A DNA stretch of 64,000 nt from an uncultured Oscillospiraceae bacterium. GTDB lineage: Bacteria > Bacillota > Clostridia > Oscillospirales > Oscillospiraceae. How positions within the stretch are numbered: the stretch's first letter is position 1; each line of letters begins with the position of its first letter. The stretch is from positions 1 through 64,000 of the forward strand of contig CANRFN010000007.1 of assembly GCA_947629915.1 (NCBI GenBank), read 5' to 3'. The notes under the pieces were generated by a model. That model was not told where the DNA came from and searched no databases. It worked only from the letters and a program-made list of their open reading frames with translations. The translations under genes and the position numbers were made by a program. Shown here in pieces: positions 8,823 to 16,990 of the stretch.

Positions 8823-8850
8823 CGCCAATCCAACCAAATCACCGAAGACA

Positions 8851-8890
8851 AAACGCCTGTCTGGGCTCTCCCCAGGCAGGCGTTTCTTGT
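8851..8890 (+). terminator. Terminator after ridA
   Basis: AAACGCCTG and CTGGG in the left arm pair with CCCAG and CAGGCGTTT on the right, giving a 14-bp stem at 8851-8885 followed by CTTGTT. The remaining gap to the next promoter (8891-9086) shows only a small hairpin (GTGCC/GGCAC, 8956-8969) and no gene. Confidence 0.8.
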
Positions 8891-9086
8891 TACCTTGTCC
8901 ATTGAAACGATGCCCGCGCCCTGCCTTCCAAATTCCCATGATACTGGCCCCGCCGGTGCCGTGAGGCACATGCTTATCCGTGTTTTAGACTCCTTGCACC
9001 GACATTTTCCTCCATGCTTTTCCGGTACAAGCCATTCTCCCCACATGGGACAGGCAAATTGTGAGAAATTCCGTCATATTCACCCA

Positions 9087-9115
9087 TTGAAAACGGTCTC
9101 TCTCCAGTATAAAAT
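9087..9115 (+). promoter_or_regulatory. Promoter of the aminotransferase gene
   Basis: TTGAAA (9087-9092), a 17-nt spacer and TAAAAT (9110-9115). An overlapping TATAAA at 9108 would give a 15-nt spacer. Confidence 0.55.
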
Positions 9116-9173
9116 GCATAATACTACATCGCTTTAAAGCGTTAGCAGTTAGACATATGGGGAGATGTTTTTC

Positions 9174-10382
9174 ATGGTTTCCGAGGAGATGCGCAAACTG
9201 GGTGCCACCGGCAATCCCATGCGCGTGCTGTTCGAGTATGGAAAGAAACGCGCCGCCGTCATCGGCGCAGAGAATGTCATCGATCTGGCTCTGGGCAATC
9301 CCAGCGTGCCGCCGCCCCCGCAGGTGAACGAGACCATCCGGCAGATCCTGTCCGGTGAGCTCTCGGATGCCGTCCACGCGTACACCAGCGCCCCCGGCGA
9401 TCTGGCGCTCCGGGGCAAAATCGCCGCCTCCCTGAGCCGGCGCTTCCACACCGATGCCCGGGCCGAGGACATGTTCCTCACCTGCGGCGCGGCCCCTGCC
9501 CTCTGTGCCTGCTTCAAGGGCCTGGGCTGCCCGGGAGACAAGTTCATCGTGATCGCCCCGTACTTCACCGAGTACAAGATCTTCATCCACGGCGCAGACT
9601 GTGAAATCATCGAAGTGCCCGCCGCCAAGGACACCTTCCACCTGGACATCGATGCCATTGAGGCCGCCCTCACCCCAGAGGTAAAGGGCGTGGTGATCAA
9701 CTCCCCCAACAACCCCTGCGGCGTGGTCTATCCCCAGGAGAACATCGATGCCCTGGGCGAGATGCTCCGCCGGAAGAGTGCGGAGTTCGGCAACCCCATC
9801 TACCTGATCTCCGATGAGCCGTACCGCGAGGTTGTCTACGATGGCATCACCCCGCCGTGGGTCCCCCACAGCTATGCCAACACCGTGGTCTGCTATTCCT
9901 ACGCCAAGTCCATCTCCCTGCCGGGCGAGCGCGTGGGCTATGTGTACGTCCCCCAGTCCATGGAGGACCACGACACCGTGTTCCAGGCCATCGCCGGTGC
10001 CGCCCGCGCCGTGGGCCACATCAATGCCCCCGCCCTCTTCCAGTACGTAGCCGCCGCCTGTGATGGCCTCACCAGCGACCTCACCGCATACACCACCAAC
10101 CGGAATCTCCTGTACAACTCCCTCACCGCCATGGGCTTTACCTGCGTGAAACCCATGGGCACCTTCTACATGATGGTGAAGTCCCCGGAGCCGGATGCGG
10201 CGGAGTTCTCCCGGAAGGCCAAGGAGGAGCTGGACCTGCTGTTCCCGGACACCAGCAGCTTCTCCTGCCCCGGCTATGTGCGCATCGCGTTTTGCGTGCC
10301 GGTGGAGCGGGTGCAGAAAGCCATCCCCCGCTTCCAGAGGCTGGCCGAGATGTACGGTCTCCAGCCCAAGGCGGCAGAGTAA
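9174..10382 (+). CDS. PLP-dependent class I/II aminotransferase
   Basis: The 402-residue fold-type I aminotransferase shows NSPNNPCGVVYP (about residue 175), SDEPYREVVYDG (about 210) and the PLP lysine in SYAKSISLPGERVGY (about 245). It would transfer an amino group between an amino acid and a 2-oxo acid in the cytoplasm; the substrate is not readable. ATG 9174 was chosen over the in-frame ATG 9165 because GGGGAG directly abuts 9165 and is well spaced for 9174. It is monocistronic between its own promoter and a bidirectional terminator. Proximity to RidA fits PLP chemistry. Confidence 0.9.
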   Translation: MVSEEMRKLGATGNPMRVLFEYGKKRAAVIGAENVIDLALGNPSVPPPPQVNETIRQILSGELSDAVHAYTSAPGDLALRGKIAASLSRRFHTDARAEDMFLTCGAAPALCACFKGLGCPGDKFIVIAPYFTEYKIFIHGADCEIIEVPAAKDTFHLDIDAIEAALTPEVKGVVINSPNNPCGVVYPQENIDALGEMLRRKSAEFGNPIYLISDEPYREVVYDGITPPWVPHSYANTVVCYSYAKSISLPGERVGYVYVPQSMEDHDTVFQAIAGAARAVGHINAPALFQYVAAACDGLTSDLTAYTTNRNLLYNSLTAMGFTCVKPMGTFYMMVKSPEPDAAEFSRKAKEELDLLFPDTSSFSCPGYVRIAFCVPVERVQKAIPRFQRLAEMYGLQPKAAE

Positions 10383-10406
10383 TCCCAGCAGCTCCATACA
10401 ACAAAC

Positions 10407-10456
10407 AAAGGGCTTTCACAGCCTCCCCTGCGGGAGGTCCGTGAAAGCCCTTTTCA
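10407..10456. terminator. Bidirectional terminator
   Basis: AAAGGGCTTTCAC (10407-10419) pairs with GTGAAAGCCCTTT (10441-10453), with an inner GCCTCC/GGAGG stem. T-runs on both strands end the aminotransferase (+) and the convergent lipoprotein gene (-). Confidence 0.88.
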
Positions 10457-10486
10457 TTTCAGGTTGTCTTGCCCGGTACCGCTGCC

Positions 10487-12529
10487 CTAATTCGTATGGG
10501 CATCTATCCAGGCCTGCTCCGCCTCTCTGCCATAGACGGCGGCTTCGGTGGGGTCTGCGGGCACATGAAACGCCTGGAACCGCCAGCCGTCCTCGGTGCA
10601 CACCATGTTGATGGGGTAGTCCACCGTCCAGTCCGGAGCGGTCTCCACCCGCCGATCCCGCTCCTCCAGGGTCTCGTTTCCGTAGGGCACGTTCATGGAG
10701 TAGTGGCCGGTAACGGTGAAGATGATCCTGTCCTCCGTCTTCTCCGTAAGGGTGTAGGTGTCCGGGAAGCGGGGATTGTAGTAGCTGTCCCCGTACTGCG
10801 AGCCCAGGGTGTAGGTGAAGCCATTGTGCTCCACATAGGTAGGGGGATACTCTGAATCCTCTCCGTTCCGCTGGCCCCACCAGTCTGCCGTGAAGTACTG
10901 CAGAACGGCTTTCTGCAGGTCTTCCCACCTGGCATAGAGGCCATTGGCGGCGCTGTAGGTCCAATCCCCCTGGGTGTACTGCTGCTCCGGGGCCGTCTCC
11001 GTACCGCCGGGCAGGCCGCGAATCTTGGAGGCATCCCCGCCGAAGAGCAGAATAGCCAGGTCCTGGGCCTGGAGATACTGTTCCGCCTGTTCCCGGTCCA
11101 GGACGCCGTCCAGTTGGGAGGCCAGAATGTCTGCCCGGTCCACCTCCTGCCACTGGTGATCGGTCCAGCGGAGGCAATGGGTCTCCGCCCAGACGGACTC
11201 TCCCCGGGCAATGGACACCACGCACTCCTCATCCGCCGCGCCGAATTCCTGCCAGCAGCCGCCCGCGCAGAAGAGGATGCCCTCCTCTACTGGATAGAGG
11301 AGCGGTCCGATGAAGTCTCCCTTGCGGAGGTAGTACTGGCCCTCGTATTGCAGGAGGCGTAGCGCGTCATCGCTGTATAGGTCTGTCATGGAGGACTCGG
11401 GATAGTAGGGAATTTGGGCGTCCAAACCCATGGAGCCGGCATCCGAGGGATCTGCGGGCACATGGAACTCCTGGAACCGCCAGCCGTCTTCAGTGCGCAC
11501 CATGGTGACTGGGAAGGAGATAGTGTAGTCCGGAGCGGTCTCCAGCCGCTGATCCCGCTCTTCCAGGGTCTCGCCTTCGTTGGGAAATTTCGAGGAGTAG
11601 TGGCCGGTAACGGTGAAGACGATTTTGTCCTCCGTCTTCTCCACCAACCGATACGTGTCCGGAAAGCGGGGATTGTAATCGTTGTCCCCGTACTGCGAGC
11701 CCAGGGTGTAGGTATAGCCATTGTGCTCTACATAGATAGGGGGATATTCCGAGTTGTCCCCGTTCCGCTGGGCCCACCAGTCCGCCGTGAAGTACTGCAA
11801 AACGTCATTCTGCAGGTCCTCCCACCGGGCATACAGGCCGTTGGCGGCGCTATAGGTCCAGTCCCCCTGGGTGTACTCCTGCTCCGGCGCGGTCTCCGTG
11901 CCGCCGTTCAGCCCGATGATCTGGGAGGCATCTCCGCCGAAGAGCAGGCTGGCCAGGTCCTGGGCCTTCCGATACTGTTCCGTCTGCTCCCGGTCCAGGA
12001 CGCCATCCAGATGGGCTGCCAGGATGTCTGTGTGGTCCACTTCCTCCCACTGGGTGCCGTTCCACCGGAAGCATGGAATCTTGCCCCAGTAGTCCGCATG
12101 TCCGATGGATAGGACCACCTCGTCCTCTGCCATGCCAAACCCCTGCCAGGCGTCTCCGAACGCGTAGATGGCATCTTCCAGGTACGGGTAGGGGATGGCG
12201 CTGTAGTACGCGCCCTTGCGCAGGTAGAGCAGGTCTCCGGAGGTGCGCAGACACATGTCATTATACCGGTACAGCTCCGTCAGGTCCTCCTCGGAGGGCT
12301 CCCCAACCGGGGTCCCCTCCGGCGCAGTCGGATCTGTAGGTGCCGGGGTGGCCGGCTCCGGGGTGGCCGGCTCCGGGGTGGCCGGCTCCGGGGTGGCCGG
12401 CTCCGGGGTGGCAGCCGCCGGCACCTCAGAGGACACTGGCTCCTCCGTGGACGCGGCGGGGCTGTTGCAGGCAGCGAGCAGGAGGCACACGAGTGCCGCT
12501 ACGGCAAGGCCAGTCAGCCTCGTCTTCAC
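10487..12529 (-). CDS. Lipoprotein with two tandem copies of an unknown domain
   Basis: The 680-residue protein starts with GTG, has a lipoprotein signal (MKTRLTGL... LLLAACNS) and should be anchored outside the membrane at Cys21. A Pro-rich linker of ATPEP pentapeptides follows. Then come two near-copies of a domain of about 290 residues (roughly 80-385 and 390-675). Each copy contains LYLRKG or YYLRKG, DGVLDREQ, LLFGGDAS, GGTETAPEQ, a run from YTQGDWTYSAANG to RWEDLQ, ADWW, YTLGSQYGD, TVTGHYS and FHVPADP. The second half of each copy is the better conserved. I do not recognise the family and no catalytic motif is evident; it may bind cell wall or a ligand. It has its own upstream promoter and a shared terminator. 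Confidence 0.8.
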   Translation of the reverse strand: MKTRLTGLAVAALVCLLLAACNSPAASTEEPVSSEVPAAATPEPATPEPATPEPATPEPATPAPTDPTAPEGTPVGEPSEEDLTELYRYNDMCLRTSGDLLYLRKGAYYSAIPYPYLEDAIYAFGDAWQGFGMAEDEVVLSIGHADYWGKIPCFRWNGTQWEEVDHTDILAAHLDGVLDREQTEQYRKAQDLASLLFGGDASQIIGLNGGTETAPEQEYTQGDWTYSAANGLYARWEDLQNDVLQYFTADWWAQRNGDNSEYPPIYVEHNGYTYTLGSQYGDNDYNPRFPDTYRLVEKTEDKIVFTVTGHYSSKFPNEGETLEERDQRLETAPDYTISFPVTMVRTEDGWRFQEFHVPADPSDAGSMGLDAQIPYYPESSMTDLYSDDALRLLQYEGQYYLRKGDFIGPLLYPVEEGILFCAGGCWQEFGAADEECVVSIARGESVWAETHCLRWTDHQWQEVDRADILASQLDGVLDREQAEQYLQAQDLAILLFGGDASKIRGLPGGTETAPEQQYTQGDWTYSAANGLYARWEDLQKAVLQYFTADWWGQRNGEDSEYPPTYVEHNGFTYTLGSQYGDSYYNPRFPDTYTLTEKTEDRIIFTVTGHYSMNVPYGNETLEERDRRVETAPDWTVDYPINMVCTEDGWRFQAFHVPADPTEAAVYGREAEQAWIDAHTN
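12345..12411 (-). repeat. 15-bp tandem repeat coding the ATPEP linker
   Basis: Four full copies and a partial copy of GGGGTGGCCGGCTCC lie head to tail, encoding ATPEP repeats just behind the lipobox of the minus-strand lipoprotein. Such repeats change length easily. Confidence 0.9.
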
Positions 12530-12654
12530 GTATCACATCCCCTGTTTTCTTGGTTTTCGTGATCCCAACGGAACGCGTTCATGTGTTCCAGCGGCAGGCT
12601 GCAGTGGGAACCCCAACGGCACGGCCACACCACGCATTCTTCCGTTCCATCGCT

Positions 12655-12682
12655 ATCATACCACAGCCGGTTGGGTAATCAA
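12655..12682 (-). promoter_or_regulatory. Promoter of the duplicated-domain lipoprotein gene
   Basis: On the minus strand TTGATT (12682-12677), a 16-nt spacer and TATGAT (12660-12655). It leaves a 5' leader of about 120 nt before the GTG at 12529. Confidence 0.55.
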
Positions 12683-12807
12683 TGGAGAGCGCAGAAATAT
12701 TACTGAACTGTCTAAGAATGGTCATGCTTTTCAGGTAGACCGTTGCTTCTCGTAGCGGTCTGATGGCTCCCGCCCTCCTCGTTTTTCAGCACCCCTCGCG
12801 ATCTCTC

Positions 12808-12836
12808 TTGCGCCCCGCCGTCTCCTGTGATATTAT
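12808..12836 (+). promoter_or_regulatory. Promoter of yqeB-xdhC
   Basis: TTGCGC (12808-12813), 17 nt, TATTAT (12831-12836), in the divergent gap 12530-12894. The rest of this gap holds a weak hairpin at 12737-12761 and nothing else I can support. Confidence 0.6.
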
Positions 12837-12894
12837 ACCAGTACTGGACACAGACGGCAGTCCCAGGCTGCCGCCCACAGAGGAGGAGACAAAT

Positions 12895-13707
12895 ATGCTC
12901 GCAGTGATCAAAGGCGCGGGAGATCTGGCCACCGGCACCGCCATGCGGCTGTACCGGGCGGGCTTTGATCTGGTGCTCACAGACCTGCCCCGGCCCACCG
13001 CCATTCGCCGGACAGTGTGTTTTTCCCAGGCGATTCTCTTTGGCAGCTGGACGGTGGAGGACGTCACCGCACGGTACGCCGAGAGCCCGGAGGAGGTGCC
13101 CGCCATTCTGGCCCGCCGGGAGATCCCGGTACTGGCAGACCCGGAGGCCGCCTGCATCAAGGCGCTCCGCCCAGACGTGGTGGCAGATCTCATCCTGGCC
13201 AAGCGGAATCTGGGCACCAAGATCACCGATGCCTCCGCCGTGATCGCCGCCGGCCCCGGCTTTACCGCTGGCCTGGACTGCCACGCGGTGGTGGAGACCA
13301 TGCGAGGGCACACCCTGGGCCGGGTGATCTACCACGGCTCCGCCATTCCCAACACCAACATCCCAGGGCTTATCGGCGGCTTTGCCGGGGAGCGGGTGCT
13401 GCGGGCGCCGGCAGACGGCATCTTCCGCCAGCTCCGGGAGATCGGCGAGAGGGTGGAGGCCGGAGATGTAGCCGGCACCGTGAACGGTGAGCCTGTGGTC
13501 TGCCAGATCAGCGGGGTGCTCCGGGGCATCCTGGCAGACGGCACCCCGGTGCATAAGGGGATGAAGTCCGGCGATGTGGACCCCAGAGGGGACCCATCGT
13601 ACTGCAAACTCGTCTCAGACAAGGCCCTGGCGGTGGGCGGCGGCGTGCTGGAGGCCGCCCTGCAGCTCACCGGCATTCTCCGATCGAAAGAAGGCGCCGC
13701 CCTATGA
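12895..13707 (+). CDS. yqeB: YqeB: selenium-dependent molybdenum hydroxylase system protein
   Basis: The 270-residue product matches the YqeB/EF2563 family of genes linked to selenium-dependent molybdenum hydroxylases. It opens with VIKGAGDLATGTAMRL, a Rossmann-like glycine-rich segment, and contains VIAAGPGFTAGLDCHAVVET and GEPVVCQISGVLRGIL. ATG 12895 was chosen because AGGAGGAG lies 7 nt upstream; the open frame extends further 5' but without family similarity. Its stop overlaps the next gene (ATGA). YqeB is thought to help make or deliver the selenium-containing form of the cofactor; the reaction is unknown. Confidence 0.85.
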   Translation: MLAVIKGAGDLATGTAMRLYRAGFDLVLTDLPRPTAIRRTVCFSQAILFGSWTVEDVTARYAESPEEVPAILARREIPVLADPEAACIKALRPDVVADLILAKRNLGTKITDASAVIAAGPGFTAGLDCHAVVETMRGHTLGRVIYHGSAIPNTNIPGLIGGFAGERVLRAPADGIFRQLREIGERVEAGDVAGTVNGEPVVCQISGVLRGILADGTPVHKGMKSGDVDPRGDPSYCKLVSDKALAVGGGVLEAALQLTGILRSKEGAAL

Positions 13708-14621
13708 ATCAGACCTTTTCCGATATCCTCCGCTCCCTGCAGGAGACCGGCGAGGCCGCCCTCACCCGGACAGTGGAGGGACACACCTATGTGCGGCAGT
13801 TTGCCCGCAGTCCCCGGCTGATCCTGCTGGGGGCCGGCCATGTGTCTCAGGCACTGGCGGCCTGTGCCTCCAAGGTGGCCTTCGCCGTTACCGTTCTGGA
13901 CGACAGGCCGTTCTTTGCCTGCCGGAGCAACTTCCCGGACGCGGCAGAGATCCTCTGCGGGGACTTTGAGGCGGTGATCCGGGAGCAGCTCCATGTCTCC
14001 CCCAAGGACTACGTCTGCATCCTCACCCGGGGCCACCGGTGGGACGGGATCTGCCTCAGGACCTTGCTCCAGGGGGAGATGCCCTGCTATCTCGGGATGA
14101 TGGGCTCCCGCCGCCGGGTGGCCGGCCTGCTGGCCCAACTGGAGCAAGAGGGCTTCGATCCGGAGAAGCTCCGTCAGATCCACACCCCCATCGGCATCCC
14201 CATCGGCTCCGTCTCCCCGGAGGAGATCGCGGTATCCATCACCGCCCAGCTGATCCAGACCCGCAGCGGCCTTCCGAAAGCCCCCAATGTACTCCCCCGC
14301 ACCGAGGTACAGGAGGATGTGCTGGAGTTTGCCGCAAGGGATCCCGCCCCCAAGGCCATGCTGCTGGTGCTGGAGACCAAAGGCTCCACCCCTGCCAAGG
14401 CGGGCGCCCTGATGGCGGTAGACAGGGCCGGCAACACCCGGGGCACCGTGGGCGGCGGCTGTGCGGAGGGAGAGGCCCTTCTGGCAGCCCGCCGGCTCAT
14501 CGGCACCGGCACCGCGGAGGTGTTGGACGTGAACCTCACCGCGGACATGGAGGACGAGGAGGGCATGGTCTGCGGGGGCACCATGCGGCTGCTGCTGGAG
14601 GACCTGCCCCAGACGGAATAA
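13704..14621 (+). CDS. XdhC/CoxI family hydroxylase maturation protein, permuted domain order
   Basis: The 305-residue protein belongs to the XdhC group, which protects the Mo cofactor and aids its sulfuration before insertion into xanthine dehydrogenase. The Rossmann domain is N-terminal (LILLGAGHVSQAL at ~35-47, GMMGSRRRV at ~130). The CoxI-type domain is C-terminal (VLETKGSTPAKAGALM at ~220, GTVGGGCAEGEALLAAR at ~248, GMVCGGTM at ~285). In E. coli-type XdhC the order is the opposite. It is coupled to yqeB by an ATGA overlap, so both should act on the same hydroxylase, probably the one encoded at 2.6-6.3 kb. Confidence 0.87.
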   Translation: MNQTFSDILRSLQETGEAALTRTVEGHTYVRQFARSPRLILLGAGHVSQALAACASKVAFAVTVLDDRPFFACRSNFPDAAEILCGDFEAVIREQLHVSPKDYVCILTRGHRWDGICLRTLLQGEMPCYLGMMGSRRRVAGLLAQLEQEGFDPEKLRQIHTPIGIPIGSVSPEEIAVSITAQLIQTRSGLPKAPNVLPRTEVQEDVLEFAARDPAPKAMLLVLETKGSTPAKAGALMAVDRAGNTRGTVGGGCAEGEALLAARRLIGTGTAEVLDVNLTADMEDEEGMVCGGTMRLLLEDLPQTE

Positions 14622-14704
14622 CAGGTCTTTGATCTCCCGCCAGGGCAAAAAGTGGATCAATCTTCCATTTTATCATGCGGATTGTGCAACAATTGCGCCA
14701 GTGG

Positions 14705-14733
14705 TTGACGCGCCCGCCAAAGTCCGGTATAAT
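14705..14733 (+). promoter_or_regulatory. Strong sigma-A promoter
   Basis: TTGACG (14705-14710), 17 nt, TATAAT (14728-14733), driving the gene at 14879 with a leader of about 140 nt. Confidence 0.85.
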
Positions 14734-14878
14734 GGGCGCAGTTCACTGGAAGTGGGTGCTGTCTTTCGGCTGCCCAACAGCAGAAAAGCACAGCACCCCC
14801 ACGGCACACCGGTCCTGCGCAGGGCCAAACCACCGGAGCCGCGTCTGCCATACGGCTCAGAAAGGGGCGTAAGCACAA

Positions 14879-16111
14879 ATGGAATACAAGACAGAGCGGG
14901 AGCTCTATGATCTCGGCTTTCGATTCAAAGAGGTAGAGCTCTGGAACGAGTTGGAGGACAAGCAGATGTTCGCCGTCCGCCTCCCGGACGGGAGCGATGG
15001 ATACTGCAGCGTCATGGGCATGCTGGGGCTGAACCTATGTCTCGCCATGTATCTGGGCAAGGAGGGCTTCTCTGGGTACTGGAAGCTCAGCCAGCCGTAC
15101 AAAGAGGAGCTGTACACCCTGTTTCTGAGCTTGGAGCGGAACGGTTTCTTCTGCTCCTACGACAACAAAGAAGATGTCTCCCAGGAGGAGATCAAGCGTG
15201 CCCAGCAGTGGGCCCGATCCCTGAAGGCAAAGCTCACCCGGCCCTACCCCTATCTCCACTTCGAGCGGGCCAAGCTCAACCGGCGGATGGAGCGCCTCAC
15301 AGATGAGCAGGAGGCCCAGTGCATGAAGCTGGCCCTCCAGGCAGGCCTCTATCTCTCCGAACTCATCGAGGACGGCGAGGACCCCTACGACCTGGTGCCC
15401 ATCATAGGCAGCCCCACGGATGAGATCCCCCTGCTGATTCCAGACAGCAAGGCTCACGGCGGCTTCCGCATGGAGAAGACCCGCCTGCCGGGCTTTGTAG
15501 AGCCGGAGCGGAAAGTTCCCGCCCCGCTGGACGAGTTCACCCTGGCCCGGCTGAAGAAGTGCAGGGCCACCGGGACCTGGGATCTGGCCATCACCTACAT
15601 GTTCTTCTCCGTGATTGAGGAAGAGGATGAGGCCTATATCCCCTCTGTCCCCGTCTGCTACAGCCACGATGAGGATATGTACCCGCCCATCAACGCGGTG
15701 GGCGATTTCGACAACGAGCCGGACAAGATGTTCTTTGAATTCTCCAAGCGGCTCATAGACCTGAACATCCGCCCCACCGCTCTGCGGCTCTTCCGCTGGG
15801 ACACCCGGGCCCAAGCCTTTGTCCAACCCCTGGTGAACCAGCTGAACATCCCCGTAGAGCTCACGGACGACATGCCGGATCTCCACCAGTTCATGATGGA
15901 CATGATGCACGAGATGAACATGTCCGATGAGGAGTCTCAGGCTATCATGGGCATGCTGTTCGAAGCCATAGACTCCGCAGACGTCAAGGACCTGCGCAAT
16001 GCCCCGGTGGAGCTGCAACTTCTGGCCAAGGGCATGCTGGAGATGATGGGAGACCAGCTGCCGAGCTCTGTGAGGAAAAAGATCCGCGCCTGCCTGAAGT
16101 ACTGGGATTGA
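14879..16111 (+). CDS. Hypothetical protein, DUF7309/DUF6930-like
   Basis: This 410-residue soluble protein has no signal peptide or membrane segment. The N-terminal part (residues ~1-110: LWNELEDKQMFAVRLPDG, YCSVMGMLG, LAMYLG) and the C-terminal part (ADVKDLRNAPVELQL) resemble proteins annotated with DUF7309 and DUF6930; this is from memory of family patterns and the function is unknown. It is acidic, with a Met-rich stretch around residues 340-370 (MMDMMHEMNM). It is monocistronic, with a near-consensus promoter and its own terminator, so it is probably well expressed. Confidence 0.75.
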   Translation: MEYKTERELYDLGFRFKEVELWNELEDKQMFAVRLPDGSDGYCSVMGMLGLNLCLAMYLGKEGFSGYWKLSQPYKEELYTLFLSLERNGFFCSYDNKEDVSQEEIKRAQQWARSLKAKLTRPYPYLHFERAKLNRRMERLTDEQEAQCMKLALQAGLYLSELIEDGEDPYDLVPIIGSPTDEIPLLIPDSKAHGGFRMEKTRLPGFVEPERKVPAPLDEFTLARLKKCRATGTWDLAITYMFFSVIEEEDEAYIPSVPVCYSHDEDMYPPINAVGDFDNEPDKMFFEFSKRLIDLNIRPTALRLFRWDTRAQAFVQPLVNQLNIPVELTDDMPDLHQFMMDMMHEMNMSDEESQAIMGMLFEAIDSADVKDLRNAPVELQLLAKGMLEMMGDQLPSSVRKKIRACLKYWD

Positions 16112-16146
16112 GTGCCGCACACCCAGTCGAGACCCAAAGAGAACAC

Positions 16147-16184
16147 ATCGCCCTCAGCAGGGAACCTACTGAGGGCGATTTTCT
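16147..16184 (+). terminator. Terminator
   Basis: ATCGCCCTCAG (16147-16157) pairs with CTGAGGGCGAT (16169-16179), followed by TTTTCT. Confidence 0.88.
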
Positions 16185-16299
16185 ATCTGTGTCTGGGTGT
16201 CTAAGGGCGCCGTCAGTACCATTTTTTACATTCCACAAGTGCGCCAAGAAAAAAAGGAAGACGGCCCAAATAGGCCCAAGAAAGATGGAAATTATGTAC

Positions 16300-16328
16300 T
16301 TGACAACACTCCGCTCAAGGTATATACT
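16300..16328 (+). promoter_or_regulatory. Near-perfect sigma-A promoter of the accessory ABC locus
   Basis: TTGACA (16300-16305), 17 nt, TATACT (16323-16328). No annotated gene starts within 200 nt; the region to 16560 is AT-richer than its surroundings and holds no convincing ORF, only very short frames at 16406 and 16440. It may give a long leader for the small ORF at 16560 or for the transporter genes. Confidence 0.8.
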
Positions 16329-16559
16329 GCCCGCGCTCTTAGGAATCAACACTAAAAGAACGCCCTGCAGTTGAATCTTGCTTTTTCCAGTGGAAACAGC
16401 TAACAATGGTAAAAGAGTGTGTTCAATAAGCAAGATTTCATGTTTTGTACAACAGTGTAATTCACAGTATCATTTTTAAAGGCATTTACTTAGTGTTAAT
16501 CCCTGTGCCAAAGAACGAATATTATTACAAAAAAAGGAAAAGGGCACTCTCACTATTAC

Positions 16560-16874
16560 ATGCAACTGGAGAAAGGGCAAAAATGGACTGAATCCCTGTG
16601 GGACGAGCGTACTGGTGCTTACAATGACATTATCGTAAGATGCGATGCTGTATATCCTGCATCTGGCTATGACGATTACACTCATATTCAATGTCAGGCA
16701 ACTGATGCATGGGATAATGTTGTCACAGGTATCGTAACACTAACAGAGGGCGCAGCCAGTTCCTACATTCCGCTAAAAAATGGCACACTGAATACCCCGT
16801 ATATTGGCTTTCAATTTCGCGGCAATAACACGAACTTGGCTGCTACAGCTATTATAACGTGCGATGCTAGATAG
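16560..16874 (+). CDS. Small orphan protein upstream of an ABC-type membrane locus
   Basis: The frame encodes 104 residues starting MQLEKGQKWTESLWD and ending ATAIITCDAR. I do not recognise it. The composition (alternating Thr, Val, Tyr and Asn, two Cys) suggests a beta-rich domain. No signal peptide is seen, and the purine-rich stretch GGAAAAGGG ends about 15 nt before the ATG, so the start is uncertain. The frame is open back to 16500. It could be a whole small protein or the C-terminal remnant of a secreted one. A 17-bp inverted repeat follows it, before the transporter genes, the layout expected of a cargo or signal gene with partial read-through. Confidence 0.45.
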   Translation: MQLEKGQKWTESLWDERTGAYNDIIVRCDAVYPASGYDDYTHIQCQATDAWDNVVTGIVTLTEGAASSYIPLKNGTLNTPYIGFQFRGNNTNLAATAIITCDAR

Positions 16875-16896
16875 CGAAATAGAATCTCTATGAATG

Positions 16897-16942
16897 GCTC
16901 TGATAGATCAATGAGCGTCTCTGTGCATTGATCTATCAGAGC
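16897..16942 (+). other. 17-bp perfect inverted repeat (attenuator-like hairpin)
   Basis: GCTCTGATAGATCAATG (16897-16913) and its exact complement at 16926-16942 enclose a 12-nt loop. The downstream bases are ATATAATTC, not a T-run, so termination would be partial at best. It sits between the small ORF and the membrane-protein genes. Confidence 0.8.
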
Positions 16943-16990
16943 ATATAATTCAAAGATGATTCGAACCAGTTTTTGAAGGGTGGTTTTCTA

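Noticed and set aside
12345..12411. Short direct repeats that might be a CRISPR array
   Set aside because: Units are contiguous with no spacers and encode a Pro-rich linker in frame.
12737..12761. Hairpin AGACCG...CGGTCT in the yqeB/lipoprotein divergent gap
   Set aside because: Stem relies on two G-T pairs, has no T-run in a useful direction and no clear link to a start site.
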